Source: Desulfosporosinus nitroreducens
GTDB taxonomy: Bacteria; Bacillota; Desulfitobacteriia; Desulfitobacteriales; Desulfitobacteriaceae
DNA: 64,000 nucleotides
Direction of reading: 5' to 3'
Assembly: GCF_023897015.1 (NCBI RefSeq)
Contig: NZ_JAMHFY010000005.1
Coordinates: 62,001 to 126,000, forward strand
Made by a program: the position numbers and the translations under genes. Numbering within the stretch: the first letter of the stretch is position 1; each line of letters opens with the position of its first letter. This document shows positions 55,002 through 63,731 of the stretch, in pieces. The notes beneath the pieces were generated by a model, which was not told the DNA's origin, did no database searches, and worked only from the letters and a program-made list of their open reading frames with translations.

Positions 55002-55268
55002 CTATAAAATTTTCCACACAAGCCACTGCACTATATTCAACGCGAAAATTGCAAAGATTGGAGAAAAGTCTACTGGTAATGCTGAATTTCCGAATTGAAA
55101 CCGTCGAAACGGCTTAAGGATTGGGTCAGTTACGTCATAGAGAGCACTAACTAATTTATTACTGGTCGGCGATAATTTAGGTCCGAACCAAGATAGAATA
55201 ACTCTCACAAAAATTGCGTATATCAGGATTGTAATCACTTTATCAATAATTTGAACAACGAATAGAAT
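55002..55268 (-). CDS. ylmG: YggT family membrane protein (YlmG), probable ATT start
   Basis: A small membrane protein of the YggT family with two helices and the central motif VILSWFGPKLSPTSNKLVSA and DPILKPFRRF. The only ATG/GTG/TTG-type start in frame is GTG at 55238, which has no ribosome site. Ten residues upstream, ATT at 55268 lies 6 nt after GGGAGGG in a position that restores the usual N-terminal helix (ILFVVQIIDKVITILIYAIF). I therefore extend to 55268. A rare ATT start is inferred, not proven. Confidence 0.8.
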   Translation of the reverse strand: MLFVVQIIDKVITILIYAIFVRVILSWFGPKLSPTSNKLVSALYDVTDPILKPFRRFQFGNSALPVDFSPIFAIFALNIVQWLVWKIL

Positions 55269-55269
55269 G

Positions 55270-55725
55270 TTAATCCCTCCCTATTTTTGAACTGGGCCAA
55301 AACAAACCTTTGTCTTTTAGTTCGTCTCGCATTTCTCCCGAAATATCGACGTTATTTGGAACAAACAGGAAGATGCCGTTTCCGACTTTTTGCATGTTGC
55401 CATTTAACGCATAGGTTGTTCCACTAATAAAATCGACAATGCGTTTGGCTAACATTTTTTCAGCGTTTTCAAGGTTGACAATAACCGGTCGCCGGGTTTT
55501 TAACTGATCCGCAATGTTTTGGGCTTCTTCAAAAGAATTCGGTTCCATGACTACAACTCTCATTTGCTTTTGAGTATGAATGCTTACGACTTGGGCATTC
55601 TTACGGCTGGTACGAACCTCTTCTTGGGAATTTTTCTCACGTTCATTCTCTTCAAAGATATCCTCTTCAGGTTCATCGTCTGCAAATCCCATAATTCCAA
55701 TGACTTTATCAATTAACTTTGCCAT
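55270..55725 (-). CDS. sepF: Cell division protein SepF
   Basis: FtsZ-binding division protein that anchors the Z ring. The 151 residues have an N-terminal amphipathic helix (MAKLIDKVIGIMGF) and a C-terminal globular domain (VVVMEPNSFEEAQNIADQLK, RIVDFISGTTYALNGNMQKV). The order yggS-sepF-ylmG-ylmH is conserved. The linker (EEDIFEENEREKNSQEEV) is acidic. Confidence 0.94.
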   Translation of the reverse strand: MAKLIDKVIGIMGFADDEPEEDIFEENEREKNSQEEVRTSRKNAQVVSIHTQKQMRVVVMEPNSFEEAQNIADQLKTRRPVIVNLENAEKMLAKRIVDFISGTTYALNGNMQKVGNGIFLFVPNNVDISGEMRDELKDKGLFWPSSKIGRD

Positions 55726-55748
55726 ATCTTTCCTCCCCTTTCAGGTCT

Positions 55749-56447
55749 CTATTCACGTTCGCCGAAAATCTGACGACCTACACGAACAAGGGTTGCCCCT
55801 TCTTCAATAGCTAGTTCGAAGTCTTGACTCATCCCCATGGAAAGCTCCTGCAAATCAACTCCAGGCCATTTCTGAGATTGCAGAGTATCACGCAACTCCC
55901 GAAGTTGTCGGAAATACCCATGAGTCTCCGTTAAGCTAGCTCCCAAAGCGCCAATGGTCATTAACCCTTGAACTTTAACATAGGGACACTCCCCAACTGA
56001 GTTTAAAAAGTCTGGAACTTCCTCTGGCATAAGTCCCGCCTTGGCGGGATCCCTGGCGACATTTACTTGAACTAATGCCGTCCAGATAATACCACGCCGT
56101 TCACCTTGGTTATTTAGTGTTTCCAACAATGGAAACCTATCCAGCGAATGGATCATAGTAACATTTTGATCTAAATACTTAACTTTATTGGTTTGAAGCC
56201 TTCCCACCAGATGCCACTCACAATCACTTGGAAGACTAGGCGCTTTCTCCAACCATTCTTGAACACGATTTTCTGCAAAGGCTCTTTGCCCCGCTTGATA
56301 AGCCTCCTCTAAGCCTGAAACGGATTGGGTCTTAGAAACAGCCAATAATCGGATAGTACTCGGATCTCTATTACTTCGTTCTACCGCTTGGTTTATACGC
56401 TGACGAACCTCCATCAAGCGCTGTTCAATACCCGCTTTTGCCAACAT
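55749..56447 (-). CDS. ylmE: YggS family pyridoxal phosphate homeostasis protein
   Basis: A 232-residue PLP-binding protein without known catalysis that keeps PLP and amino acid pools balanced. The lysine that binds PLP is in RLLAVSKTQS near 37, and the FAENRVQEWLEK and EWHLVGRLQTNKV motifs follow. ATG at 56447 behind AAGGAGAT. In the sepF cluster as in B. subtilis (ylmE). Confidence 0.94.
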   Translation of the reverse strand: MLAKAGIEQRLMEVRQRINQAVERSNRDPSTIRLLAVSKTQSVSGLEEAYQAGQRAFAENRVQEWLEKAPSLPSDCEWHLVGRLQTNKVKYLDQNVTMIHSLDRFPLLETLNNQGERRGIIWTALVQVNVARDPAKAGLMPEEVPDFLNSVGECPYVKVQGLMTIGALGASLTETHGYFRQLRELRDTLQSQKWPGVDLQELSMGMSQDFELAIEEGATLVRVGRQIFGERE

Positions 56448-56512
56448 CAGAATATCTCCTTCGCAATGAATTCTACGCCGTTTCGCATGTTTCCTGCTTA
56501 ATATAGCCTGGT

Positions 56513-57445
56513 CTAGATATTTTTTACGTTGGCTACTAATCCTTCTAAGCCATCCTGCGGTGTTATTACAACAGGAATGCCGTTTGGCAAATCCATGATA
56601 CAGGCCATATTGTCATCTTCATCAAGCACTTTCACCTTTTTAAACTGTACAACCCCCTCACTCCAGAGAAAGACTCCCAGTTCCTCTCCCTGTGTCCACA
56701 GTGCAGATTTCGGAATAAGAACTCCGTTGGTGGGTGGACGATAGATCCAGGACACTTCCTGGCGTCTTTGGGCCGCAGTGCCGTCGATATAGTGGGGAAA
56801 CTCAACAATTACTCCCTTTGGTTGATCTGATTTACGCAAAACTTTCGCACTTATCGTTTGATTGCCGGCAGTCACACGCATTGTCTTGCCAACAGTAAGT
56901 TCATCGATATTTGGCGTCTCTAGAAAGGCCATAGTCGGAATCAGGTTATTCACGATTTTGCCCAAAACTTCCCCTTTTTGAACCGTAGTTTCGCTAGTTT
57001 TCAGGCTGGACGTTTGAGTTAATAATTTATTAAGATCCATAGAAATTAGATTTTCACTCGTTAAGACAGATTCCAAGCCGTCGCTTTGGCGAAAAAACAG
57101 TCCTCCCTTAGCCGCTGTAATCGTTTGATTCTGGGCGTTCTCCATAGTCCCGGGAGCCGCCCCCTCAGGTTGAACTACAGCCACTGTCTCTCCAAGTCTA
57201 AGACGTTGACCATCTTTCCCTATATACTGAACCTTGCCCGAAAGAGGGGCAAGTACTGTCAGCTCTTGATTAGCAAACGTTGCGGCCACCGAACGTTCAT
57301 GCCTAATAGTTCCAGTTTCGGCCACGGCAAACTTTATTCTCCCTGCAATAAGAGTTGAGCGATAACACCATACAACCCCTCCGGCTAAAACGATAAACAA
57401 TATACCCCAAAACCAATAATTCGTTTTCCTTCTCTTCCCCTCCAT
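56513..57445 (-). CDS. HlyD-like membrane fusion / efflux adaptor protein
   Basis: A 310-residue membrane-anchored protein: one N-terminal helix (YWFWGILFIVLAGGVVWCYR), then a lipoyl/barrel-sandwich hairpin (LAPLSGKVQYIGKDGQRLRL, ETTVQKGEVLGKIVNNL) and a C-terminal beta domain (VLIPKSALWTQGEELGVFLW). No ABC partner is next to it. It lies between yggS and the two-component genes. In Clostridia a gene of this type is often found close to sepF; its role, perhaps in the cell envelope, is not known. Confidence 0.78.
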   Translation of the reverse strand: MEGKRRKTNYWFWGILFIVLAGGVVWCYRSTLIAGRIKFAVAETGTIRHERSVAATFANQELTVLAPLSGKVQYIGKDGQRLRLGETVAVVQPEGAAPGTMENAQNQTITAAKGGLFFRQSDGLESVLTSENLISMDLNKLLTQTSSLKTSETTVQKGEVLGKIVNNLIPTMAFLETPNIDELTVGKTMRVTAGNQTISAKVLRKSDQPKGVIVEFPHYIDGTAAQRRQEVSWIYRPPTNGVLIPKSALWTQGEELGVFLWSEGVVQFKKVKVLDEDDNMACIMDLPNGIPVVITPQDGLEGLVANVKNI

Positions 57446-57551
57446 TTTAACCTCCTGCTAGTTCGAGATTAGAAAACTCGGATATCGCCTTAGTGCCATA
57501 TGCGCTGGGAATGATTCGAAAGGACGTTCGAGATTAGAGCGCATCAACGAA

Positions 57552-58928
57552 CTAAGATTTAGCTCTCGGGAGATTACACGTAAAGACGGTTCCAACTCCT
57601 AATTCGGAATCTACGCTAATATCTCCGCCTACACCCTCTACCATATGTTTTACGATACTCAGCCCAAGCCCCGTCCCTCCTTGTCCTCTGGAACGAGCCT
57701 TGTCAACTCGATAGAAACGCTCAAAGATTCTTGGCAAAATATCCTCAGGAATGCCGCAACCGGTATCTCCAAATTCAAGGCGAAGGAATTTGGGGCCAAC
57801 TTGTGCATGTAACCAGACACGACCTGCGGCTGTATACTTAACCGCATTTTCCAAAAGATTCAGGAGAAGTTGACTTAATAAATCTTCCCCCATGATAAGC
57901 GGCGGCAAGTTTTCCGGAAGATCAACTTCCACTTCAATTCCTTTGGCCTGTGCCACGCTTTGAATTACTGGTTTAATCTTATCGTAGGCATTTTGTACGT
58001 AACTAACTTTACCGGTTCTCACTTCCGCACGATTTTCGTGCCCTTCTAAATGAGCTATCGTCAACAAGTCTTCGATAAGCCGCTGCAAGCGCAAAGTCTC
58101 AGCTTGAATTATTTCCAAGAATCGATTTCGCAGAGAGGGGTCTTCTGCCGCCCCATCAAGAAGTGTTTCCACAAACCCTTTGATAGACGTCAGTGGAGTT
58201 CTCAATTCGTGTGAGACATTAGCCACAAATTCCGTTCGCATTTTTTCAAGTCGTCTAAGCTCAGTAACATCATGAAATACAATAACTGCGCCTCGCGACT
58301 GGCCTTGTCCGCTTAAAATTGGATTAATCTTGCTTTGCACGATCCTTTGAGCAATTTGTATTTCTCGCATAGCAGAAGGTTGGCCTGAAAGCACTTTGCG
58401 AGTGAGTTGCTCCAGTTCCGAGTCATACGTCAGCTCTAACAGATATTCCAGATCTCGAACAGTTTTTTGTCGCTCAAAAATCCTCTCTGCTGCAGCATTC
58501 ACTAAGACGACCCGTCCCACATGATCTACAGCAACGACACCTTCTTGCATCCCGGCTAAAATGGCTTCCATCTTTTGTGCTTCTTGAGTTCCATTTTGAA
58601 CAATCATTTCGACGTGGCGTGAAAGACTATTAAGTTCGACTGTGAATTGTCCAATTTCATCCGTTGAATCCGATAAATGAATATGCTCAAAGTCTCCCCT
58701 CGCAATTCGCTGAGTTGCAAAGTGAAGTTTCTCCATCCGTCGTATAAGTTGACTCGTGTAGAAGTAAACAACCCCAGCAGGAAGAAGCAGTGCAAGAAGA
58801 ATGACTCCCACATCAATCCGTTGTTCCCCAGACACTAGCCTCACACTTTCCCCCACCCAAAAAAGGAGTATAGAAAGCCCTGTCATACCTAAAAAGAGTC
58901 CGGTTAGCCGCCATTTTATGCTCATCAT
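57552..58928 (-). CDS. phoR: PhoR/WalK-type sensor histidine kinase
   Basis: Membrane sensor of the two-component pair with the next gene. The 458 residues hold two N-terminal helices (GLFLGMTGLSILLFWVG, VGVILLALLLPAGVVYFY), a HAMP segment (ATQRIARGDFEHIHL), a PAS domain (ILAGMQEGVVAVDHVGRVV), HisKA with FVANVSHELRTPLTSIKGF near 240, and HATPase boxes LLNLLENAVKY, FGDTGCGIPE and GGTGLGLSIVKHM. The short extracytoplasmic loop distinguishes it from classical PhoR with a periplasmic PAS. Stop and start of the pair are 3 nt apart. Confidence 0.9.
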   Translation of the reverse strand: MMSIKWRLTGLFLGMTGLSILLFWVGESVRLVSGEQRIDVGVILLALLLPAGVVYFYTSQLIRRMEKLHFATQRIARGDFEHIHLSDSTDEIGQFTVELNSLSRHVEMIVQNGTQEAQKMEAILAGMQEGVVAVDHVGRVVLVNAAAERIFERQKTVRDLEYLLELTYDSELEQLTRKVLSGQPSAMREIQIAQRIVQSKINPILSGQGQSRGAVIVFHDVTELRRLEKMRTEFVANVSHELRTPLTSIKGFVETLLDGAAEDPSLRNRFLEIIQAETLRLQRLIEDLLTIAHLEGHENRAEVRTGKVSYVQNAYDKIKPVIQSVAQAKGIEVEVDLPENLPPLIMGEDLLSQLLLNLLENAVKYTAAGRVWLHAQVGPKFLRLEFGDTGCGIPEDILPRIFERFYRVDKARSRGQGGTGLGLSIVKHMVEGVGGDISVDSELGVGTVFTCNLPRAKS

Positions 58929-58931
58929 TGG

Positions 58932-59618
58932 TTATCCTTTAAAACGATAGCCGATTCCGCGCAATGTCTCAATATACTCAGGATTCGAAGGATCCTTTTC
59001 GATTTTCAAACGCAGATGACGCACATGAACGTCAACCGTACGGGTATCTCCATCGTATTCATATCCCCAAATTCGTTCTAATAAATCATCCCGTGAGTAA
59101 ACTCTGCCAGGATGTGCTACTAAAACACGCAGAAGTTCAAACTCTTTGGGGGTTAACTCAGTCTCCGCCCCTCGCACATAGACCCGAAACCCTTTCACAT
59201 CGATTCTTAGCTCTCCACGAATAATCTGAGAATCAGCTTCCTCAGGCAAATTAATCCGGCGCAAACGAGCTTTAATTCGAGCTAATAGTTCACGAGGACT
59301 AAATGGTTTAGTCATATAATCATCTGCACCAAGCTCAAGACCTAAAACCCTGTCAATTACCTCACCCTTGGCAGTTAACATGATGATGGGAATTTGCTGG
59401 TACTTTGGAATTAACCGGATTCTGCGACAAACTTCTAGTCCATCCATCCCCGGTAACATGAGATCCAGCACCACGAGATCAGGTTGTTCCTTTTCAACAC
59501 GCTCCAAGGCTTCCTGACCATCCTTTGCTACACAGACAAGGTACCCTTCCTTCTCCAAATTGAATCTAAGGAGTTCAAGGATCGGTTCCTCATCATCAAC
59601 CACTAAGATTGTTGCCAC
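58932..59618 (-). CDS. phoP: PhoP/WalR-type response regulator (OmpR family)
   Basis: A 228-residue DNA-binding response regulator. ILVVDDEEPILELLRF gives the acidic pocket, VVLDLMLPGMDG the phospho-aspartate near 53, MLTAKGE and MTKPFSPREL the switch residues; the C-terminal winged helix has LTPKEFELLRVLVAHPGRV and DTRTVDVHVRHLRLKI. The GTG start at 59618 follows AGGAGG by about 10 nt and lies inside the end of the pgeF frame (23-nt overlap). The target genes are unknown. Confidence 0.93.
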   Translation of the reverse strand: MATILVVDDEEPILELLRFNLEKEGYLVCVAKDGQEALERVEKEQPDLVVLDLMLPGMDGLEVCRRIRLIPKYQQIPIIMLTAKGEVIDRVLGLELGADDYMTKPFSPRELLARIKARLRRINLPEEADSQIIRGELRIDVKGFRVYVRGAETELTPKEFELLRVLVAHPGRVYSRDDLLERIWGYEYDGDTRTVDVHVRHLRLKIEKDPSNPEYIETLRGIGYRFKG

Positions 59619-60552
59619 CTAAGCTATCCCTCCTAATCGAGGCTCGAGGTTCGATGCACGTGGATCGAACATTTAATACCTTCGTGCTTCGTGCTTCGTG
59701 CTTCGTGCTTCGTGCTTCGTGCTTCGTGCTTCGTGCTTCGTGCTTCGTGCTTCGCATTCTGATCCATCCTGCCATTCGCCCTGTCCGAGCACCATCTCGA
59801 CGATGAGAGAAAAACCATTCTTGATTGTCTGCAGTGCAGATTGCCGCGACATCTATGTTTTCTGGGCGAACTCCGCTTTCTAAGAACAAGGTTCGATTAG
59901 CCTCCCATAGATCAAGCAAGTAGTGTCCATCTTCTTGGGGAACAAGAAACGGAGTCTTATCGTAATTGGAGCGAAACTGCTCGGCGACACGTTCGTCAAC
60001 AGAATAACAGCAGGGACCAATGCTCGGCCCGATTGCCACCCAAGCATTTTCAGTCCGCCCACCAACTTTTTCAAAACATTCCAAAGCCCTTTGCCCAATT
60101 TTCGAGGCAGTCCCTTTCCAACCAGCGTGTACAATTCCCACTGCTTGTAGATCTGGGTAGTAAAAATATAGCGGGACACAGTCAGCAAAAAAGGCCATTA
60201 GCCCTATAGTGCTTTGTGTCACTAATCCATCGACAGCTGGAATTGCCGTCCCTAGTTCGTTCGACCCTCGTCCGCCATCTGTTTCCTTAACCCAAATTAC
60301 ATTTGTCCCATGAACCTGTTCTCCGACTGCAACCCCAGTCGATGGAACCCCCCAATGATCAAACCAACGTTTGCGGTTTTCCAAAACTGCATTAGGGTCA
60401 TCTCCAACATGAAGTCCTAAATTCAACGCATCATAGGGAACCATGCTCGCCCCCCCGACGCGAGTCGAAAATCCTAAGTCGATTCCTGCAACTTGCCACT
60501 TTGGAACAGTTAGGCAGGTTAAACTTCCAGTATTATACCACTTCCAGCTCAT
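59596..60552 (-). CDS. pgeF: Peptidoglycan editing factor PgeF (YlmD; multicopper-oxidase-like fold), with a repeat-encoded C-terminal tail
   Basis: A cytosolic enzyme of the PgeF/YfiH/laccase-domain family. Core motifs: GEQVHGTNVIWVKETDG, MAFFADCVPLYFYYP, VGIVHAGWKGTASKIG (family His and Cys metal ligands) and FFSHRRDGARTGRMAGWI near residue 265. The normal protein would end near here. Instead about 50 residues follow, encoded by the (CTTCGTG) array and then STCIEPRASIRRDSLGGN, and the stop lies inside phoP. The tail has no resemblance to family members and is repeat-derived. Confidence 0.9.
   Translation of the reverse strand: MSWKWYNTGSLTCLTVPKWQVAGIDLGFSTRVGGASMVPYDALNLGLHVGDDPNAVLENRKRWFDHWGVPSTGVAVGEQVHGTNVIWVKETDGGRGSNELGTAIPAVDGLVTQSTIGLMAFFADCVPLYFYYPDLQAVGIVHAGWKGTASKIGQRALECFEKVGGRTENAWVAIGPSIGPCCYSVDERVAEQFRSNYDKTPFLVPQEDGHYLLDLWEANRTLFLESGVRPENIDVAAICTADNQEWFFSHRRDGARTGRMAGWIRMRSTKHEARSTKHEARSTKHEARSTKVLNVRSTCIEPRASIRRDSLGGNNLSG
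59635..59754. repeat. Heptanucleotide tandem array (CTTCGTG, 10.7 copies) with degenerate heptads
   Basis: Positions 59680-59754 are 10 exact copies of CTTCGTG plus 5 nt of an eleventh. A degenerate set of the same period precedes it (59635-59669: AATCGAG, GCTCGAG, GTTCGAT, GCACGTG, GATCGAA). The array lies in the translated 3' end of pgeF, reads open in every frame, and on the minus strand gives repeats of KHEARST. Seven is not divisible by three, so gain or loss of one unit shifts the frame downstream. Confidence 0.95.
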
Positions 60553-60683
60553 CCTTCTAACTCCTTTGGTTTACATTTAATAATATCATTTAATAACCTT
60601 TAGGACAAACCTCCAAAGGTCCTAGTCATATAGTACTTTCAGTAACAAATAGGGTCTTCATTTATTATTATCATTAATAATAA

Positions 60684-60730
60684 AAAAGCATAAAGCTTTG
60701 CTCTGAATGAGAACAAGCCTTATGCTTTTT
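60684..60730. terminator. Terminator between pgeF and ylmC
   Basis: AAAAAGCATAAAGCTTTG (60684-60701) pairs, with a few mismatches, with CAAGCCTTATGCTTTTT (60714-60730). T tracts are found on both sides. It separates ylmC, transcribed leftwards, from pgeF. Confidence 0.8.
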
Positions 60731-60745
60731 CCGATTTAGTGAACA

Positions 60746-61021
60746 TTATCGACGATCATCATTTTCGATATTAAATTCGGGCAGATCATTAACATCTACT
60801 AAGATAACGTCAACCCCTATTTTTTTGACATGATCCCAAGGGACAAAAAAATCTTCCGTCTTCCCACTGCCAAAAAGCCCCCAACTGCGCGAAGGTCCAG
60901 GCACAATAATCCCTTTAACTGTGCCCCGTTCCAAATCTAAATCCAGGTCTTTAATTGGCCCTAACCTGCGCCCATCTTTAACATTTACAATATCTAATAA
61001 TCTTAAATCCGAGATCCGCAT
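60746..61021 (-). CDS. ylmC: PRC-barrel domain protein, YlmC/YmxH family
   Basis: A 91-residue PRC-barrel protein (MRISDLRLLDIVNVKDGRRL, GPIKDLDLDLERGTVKGIIV, FVPWDHVKKIGVDVILVD). YlmC/YmxH members are sporulation-linked genes of unknown function. ATG at 61021 lies behind GGGGGG. The upstream open frame (from 61099) is translated heptad repeat and is not part of the gene. Confidence 0.9.
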   Translation of the reverse strand: MRISDLRLLDIVNVKDGRRLGPIKDLDLDLERGTVKGIIVPGPSRSWGLFGSGKTEDFFVPWDHVKKIGVDVILVDVNDLPEFNIENDDRR

Positions 61022-61034
61022 TGTTAGCCCCCCT

Positions 61035-61111
61035 ATTCGAGGTTCGATGTTCGAAGTTCGTGGTTCGAAGTCCGAATATCGTTCATCATACTTGCACATC
61101 GCTCATCGAGC
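61035..61111. repeat. Degenerate heptad array upstream of ylmC
   Basis: Eleven 7-nt units in register: ATTCGAG, GTTCGAT, GTTCGAA, GTTCGTG, GTTCGAA, GTCCGAA, TATCGTT, CATCATA, CTTGCAC, ATCGCTC, ATCGAGC. It reads open over a long stretch and inflates the frame of ylmC. Same period and TCG core as the other heptad arrays in the window. Confidence 0.8.
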
Positions 61112-61228
61112 ATAGTGCCTTATATGTCATCATATGAGGGAGAGGCTAAAAATAGGCTATAGTAGTTTAGATATATTAGATTTGTCTAGCATAAGTGAAT
61201 TACGAAATCAAATATCCAACCGCGTTTT

Positions 61229-62002
61229 TTACACATACTTGCGCATGTGTTGCATGGCTGCTTTCTCAAGGCGAGAAACCTGAGCCTGGGAAATCCCGAT
61301 CTCATCAGCGACTTCCATTTGGGTTTTACCTTGAAAAAAGCGCAAAGACAGGATAAGTTTTTCTCGTTCGCTAAGGCGACGCAATGCTTCCCGCACAGCA
61401 AGTCCTTCAACCCAGCCAGTATCTGACTGTTTATCATCTCCTATTTGATCCATTACAAAGATAGGATCCCCACCATCATGATATATGGGCTCGAATAAAG
61501 AAATAGGTTCTTGAATAGCATCTAAGGCAAAAACAACGTCTTCCCGAGGCAGAGCCAGTTTGTGGGCTATTTCTGCAACCGTTGGTTCACATGATCGCTC
61601 GCTGACCAACTGGTCCCGTACCTGAAGCGCCTTGTAGGCAATATCGCGCAGGGACCTGCTCACTCGAATAGGATTATTATCTCTTAAGTAACGTCGGATT
61701 TCCCCAATAATCATGGGAACAGCATAAGTAGAGAACTTTACATTCTGACCCAGATCAAAATTGTCAATAGCTTTCATTAACCCAATACAGCCGACTTGAA
61801 AAAGATCATCCACATATTCTCCACGATTCGTAAACCGCTGAATCACGCTAAGAACAAGGCGGAGATTCCCATGGATTAGTTTGTCTCGGGCACTGCGATT
61901 TCCAGCTTGATAAATCACAAACAACTCTTTCATTTTCACGCTGGATAACACAGGCAACTTTGAGGTGTTCACTCCACAAATCTCAACTTTATTCAATGCC
62001 AA
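61229..62002 (-). CDS. sigG: RNA polymerase sigma factor SigG
   Basis: Forespore-specific late sigma factor. The 257 residues have region 2 (RLVLSVIQRFTNRGEYVDDL, IGLMKAIDNFDL, KFSTYAVPMIIGEIRR), region 3 (RVSRSLRDIAYKALQ) and region 4 HTH (MEVADEIGISQAQVSRLEKA). It begins with MALNKVEICGVNTSKLPVL, typical of sigma-G. The position next to sigE is the usual one in spore formers. Confidence 0.96.
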   Translation of the reverse strand: MALNKVEICGVNTSKLPVLSSVKMKELFVIYQAGNRSARDKLIHGNLRLVLSVIQRFTNRGEYVDDLFQVGCIGLMKAIDNFDLGQNVKFSTYAVPMIIGEIRRYLRDNNPIRVSRSLRDIAYKALQVRDQLVSERSCEPTVAEIAHKLALPREDVVFALDAIQEPISLFEPIYHDGGDPIFVMDQIGDDKQSDTGWVEGLAVREALRRLSEREKLILSLRFFQGKTQMEVADEIGISQAQVSRLEKAAMQHMRKYV

Positions 62003-62059
62003 ACTACGAGCACCTCCCCAGCAAATTCTGTTGGGAAGTATGCCCTAAGACAGTTTAGG

Positions 62060-62785
62060 TTATTCCAATCGGCAAAATTCTTTACGCAATCTGCGAATTA
62101 TCCGTTTCTCGAGCCGTGAAATATAGGACTGAGAGATCCCCAAACGATCGGCTACTTCTTTTTGAGTCTTTTCTACACCATCATCCAGACCAAACCTTAG
62201 TTCCATGATGACCTTTTCTCTATTCGTCAACCTGCCCATTGCTAAATGCAACAGTTGGCGGTCCACCTGCTCCTCAATGGGCTTAGAGATAATGTCATTT
62301 TCGGTACCTAATACATCTGATAAAAGTAATTCATTTCCATCCCAGTCGATATTTAAAGGCTCATCAAAAGACACTTCTGACCGTGTTTTATTGTTACGTC
62401 TAAGATACATCAAAATCTCATTTTCAATACACCGTGAAGCATAGGTTGCCAGCTTGATTTTCTTCTGTGGATCAAATGTATTAACCGCTTTAATTAGTCC
62501 AATGGTACCTATAGATACGAGATCTTCAATCCCAATGCCTGTATTCTCGAATTTACGAGCAATATAAACCACAAGACGCAGGTTCCGTTCAATCAAAATA
62601 TCTCGAATTGAACCGTCTCCCATTTCCAAGCGCTCTAAGAGAACCCCTTCTTCATCCGAGTTAAGTGGTGGGGGTAGGGCTTCACTGCTTCCAACATAAT
62701 AGATTCCACTAACTCCAAAGACCTTTTGAAGAAGCATGACCCATAGGCGTCTAGCCTTACCTTGAACACTGCTCCACCACTTCAT
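62060..62785 (-). CDS. sigE: RNA polymerase sigma factor SigE (pro-sigma-E)
   Basis: Mother-cell sigma factor made as an inactive precursor. ATG at 62785 gives 241 residues beginning [20 protein letters not shown], the pro-sequence that anchors it to membrane until cleavage by SpoIIGA. Region 2 ([39 protein letters not shown]) and region 4 ([20 protein letters not shown]) are clear. It lies 4 nt after the spoIIGA stop. Confidence 0.95.
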   Translation of the reverse strand: MKWWSSVQGKARRLWVMLLQKVFGVSGIYYVGSSEALPPPLNSDEEGVLLERLEMGDGSIRDILIERNLRLVVYIARKFENTGIGIEDLVSIGTIGLIKAVNTFDPQKKIKLATYASRCIENEILMYLRRNNKTRSEVSFDEPLNIDWDGNELLLSDVLGTENDIISKPIEEQVDRQLLHLAMGRLTNREKVIMELRFGLDDGVEKTQKEVADRLGISQSYISRLEKRIIRRLRKEFCRLE

Positions 62786-62789
62786 TTCA

Positions 62790-63704
62790 TTAATCTCCAC
62801 CTCTCTGCACATGTTCCGGGTGTAGTAACGCCTGGTATTCACCCTCTGAGCTTAACACTTGCCTGACAAGTGCCACGGTAGCATGGATTTGCCGAGATCC
62901 TTTGTTACTAAAACACGTCACACTCTCAGGTCTTATCCCTAGCAACCAGCTTTGACTATCAATAGCTTGGAAGGGGATGAAAACAAGACGTTTTACTAAA
63001 ATAGGATTGACCTTCCATAATAATGGCCATGGATCTGCGTAATCCTTCCAAGGAATATCTAGGAATGCTCTGATGTTATCCGGCATAGCACTTACGGCGA
63101 CCTCCTCTTCCAGAAGAATAACTGGGGACCCTGTTAACGGATCTCTTAAATGATTGCCAGTATCCAGTAACGCTTTTATTTGCACGACCCCATGTTCTTT
63201 TCCACCAAAGTTGATCTCCAAATCGTAGATATTTCTCCCCAGAATAGATTTCCTTTCCTGCCAACGTTGCCAAAGACGTTGTAAAAACCACCAAACGATT
63301 GCCCCTAAAGGAATAATCCAAAAATTGTAGATAACCAGAGTTAATCGTTCTCCACCTAGCCCGCCATCAAATTGCGCCCACCCCCATGAAGCATAGACAA
63401 ATCCGCCAAGCCCTGCCGAAAGAAGCCAAAAACCTGTTAGCGCCTTAAAAAACACATTTAGTCTCCTTGTCGGAAAAGCAACTAGAATCATAAGAAACGG
63501 AATGATCCATTTAATAAAAACGGTCCACTGTGGAGCTGAATAACAGGTTAAAACTACTGGAATTTCGCCGAGCAAAACGGCCATCAGGATTCGGCTTGGA
63601 CGGATCCTAAGGTTGAGAAGTCGACCAAGAACGTTAAGCAGAAGAGTGTCCATTCCTCCATTGATGAGAATAACCAGATCGAGATAGGTCTCTGCAACGC
63701 CCAT
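62790..63704 (-). CDS. spoIIGA: Sporulation sigma-E factor processing peptidase SpoIIGA
   Basis: Membrane aspartic protease that cleaves pro-sigma-E. About five N-terminal helices ([45 protein letters not shown] and others) precede the protease domain, with the catalytic DTG in [15 protein letters not shown] near residue 170. ATG at 63704 is used, behind GGAAAGG; two earlier ATGs in frame (63713, 63722) are possible. Immediately upstream of sigE. Confidence 0.93.
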   Translation of the reverse strand: MGVAETYLDLVILINGGMDTLLLNVLGRLLNLRIRPSRILMAVLLGEIPVVLTCYSAPQWTVFIKWIIPFLMILVAFPTRRLNVFFKALTGFWLLSAGLGGFVYASWGWAQFDGGLGGERLTLVIYNFWIIPLGAIVWWFLQRLWQRWQERKSILGRNIYDLEINFGGKEHGVVQIKALLDTGNHLRDPLTGSPVILLEEEVAVSAMPDNIRAFLDIPWKDYADPWPLLWKVNPILVKRLVFIPFQAIDSQSWLLGIRPESVTCFSNKGSRQIHATVALVRQVLSSEGEYQALLHPEHVQRGGD

Positions 63705-63731
63705 CTGGTACATCCTTTCCATGCGCTTCTC

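Noticed and set aside
59680-59754. CRISPR array
   Set aside because: The period is 7 nt with no spacers and no cas genes nearby; it is a simple tandem repeat.
59609-59806. Plus-strand frame with repeats of ASCFVLR
   Set aside because: It is the heptanucleotide array read on the wrong strand; any 7-nt repeat without stops gives such a frame.
61022-61099. 26-residue N-terminal extension of ylmC (FEPRTSNIEPR)
   Set aside because: This is translated heptad repeat; the true ATG at 61021 has its own ribosome site and matches family length.
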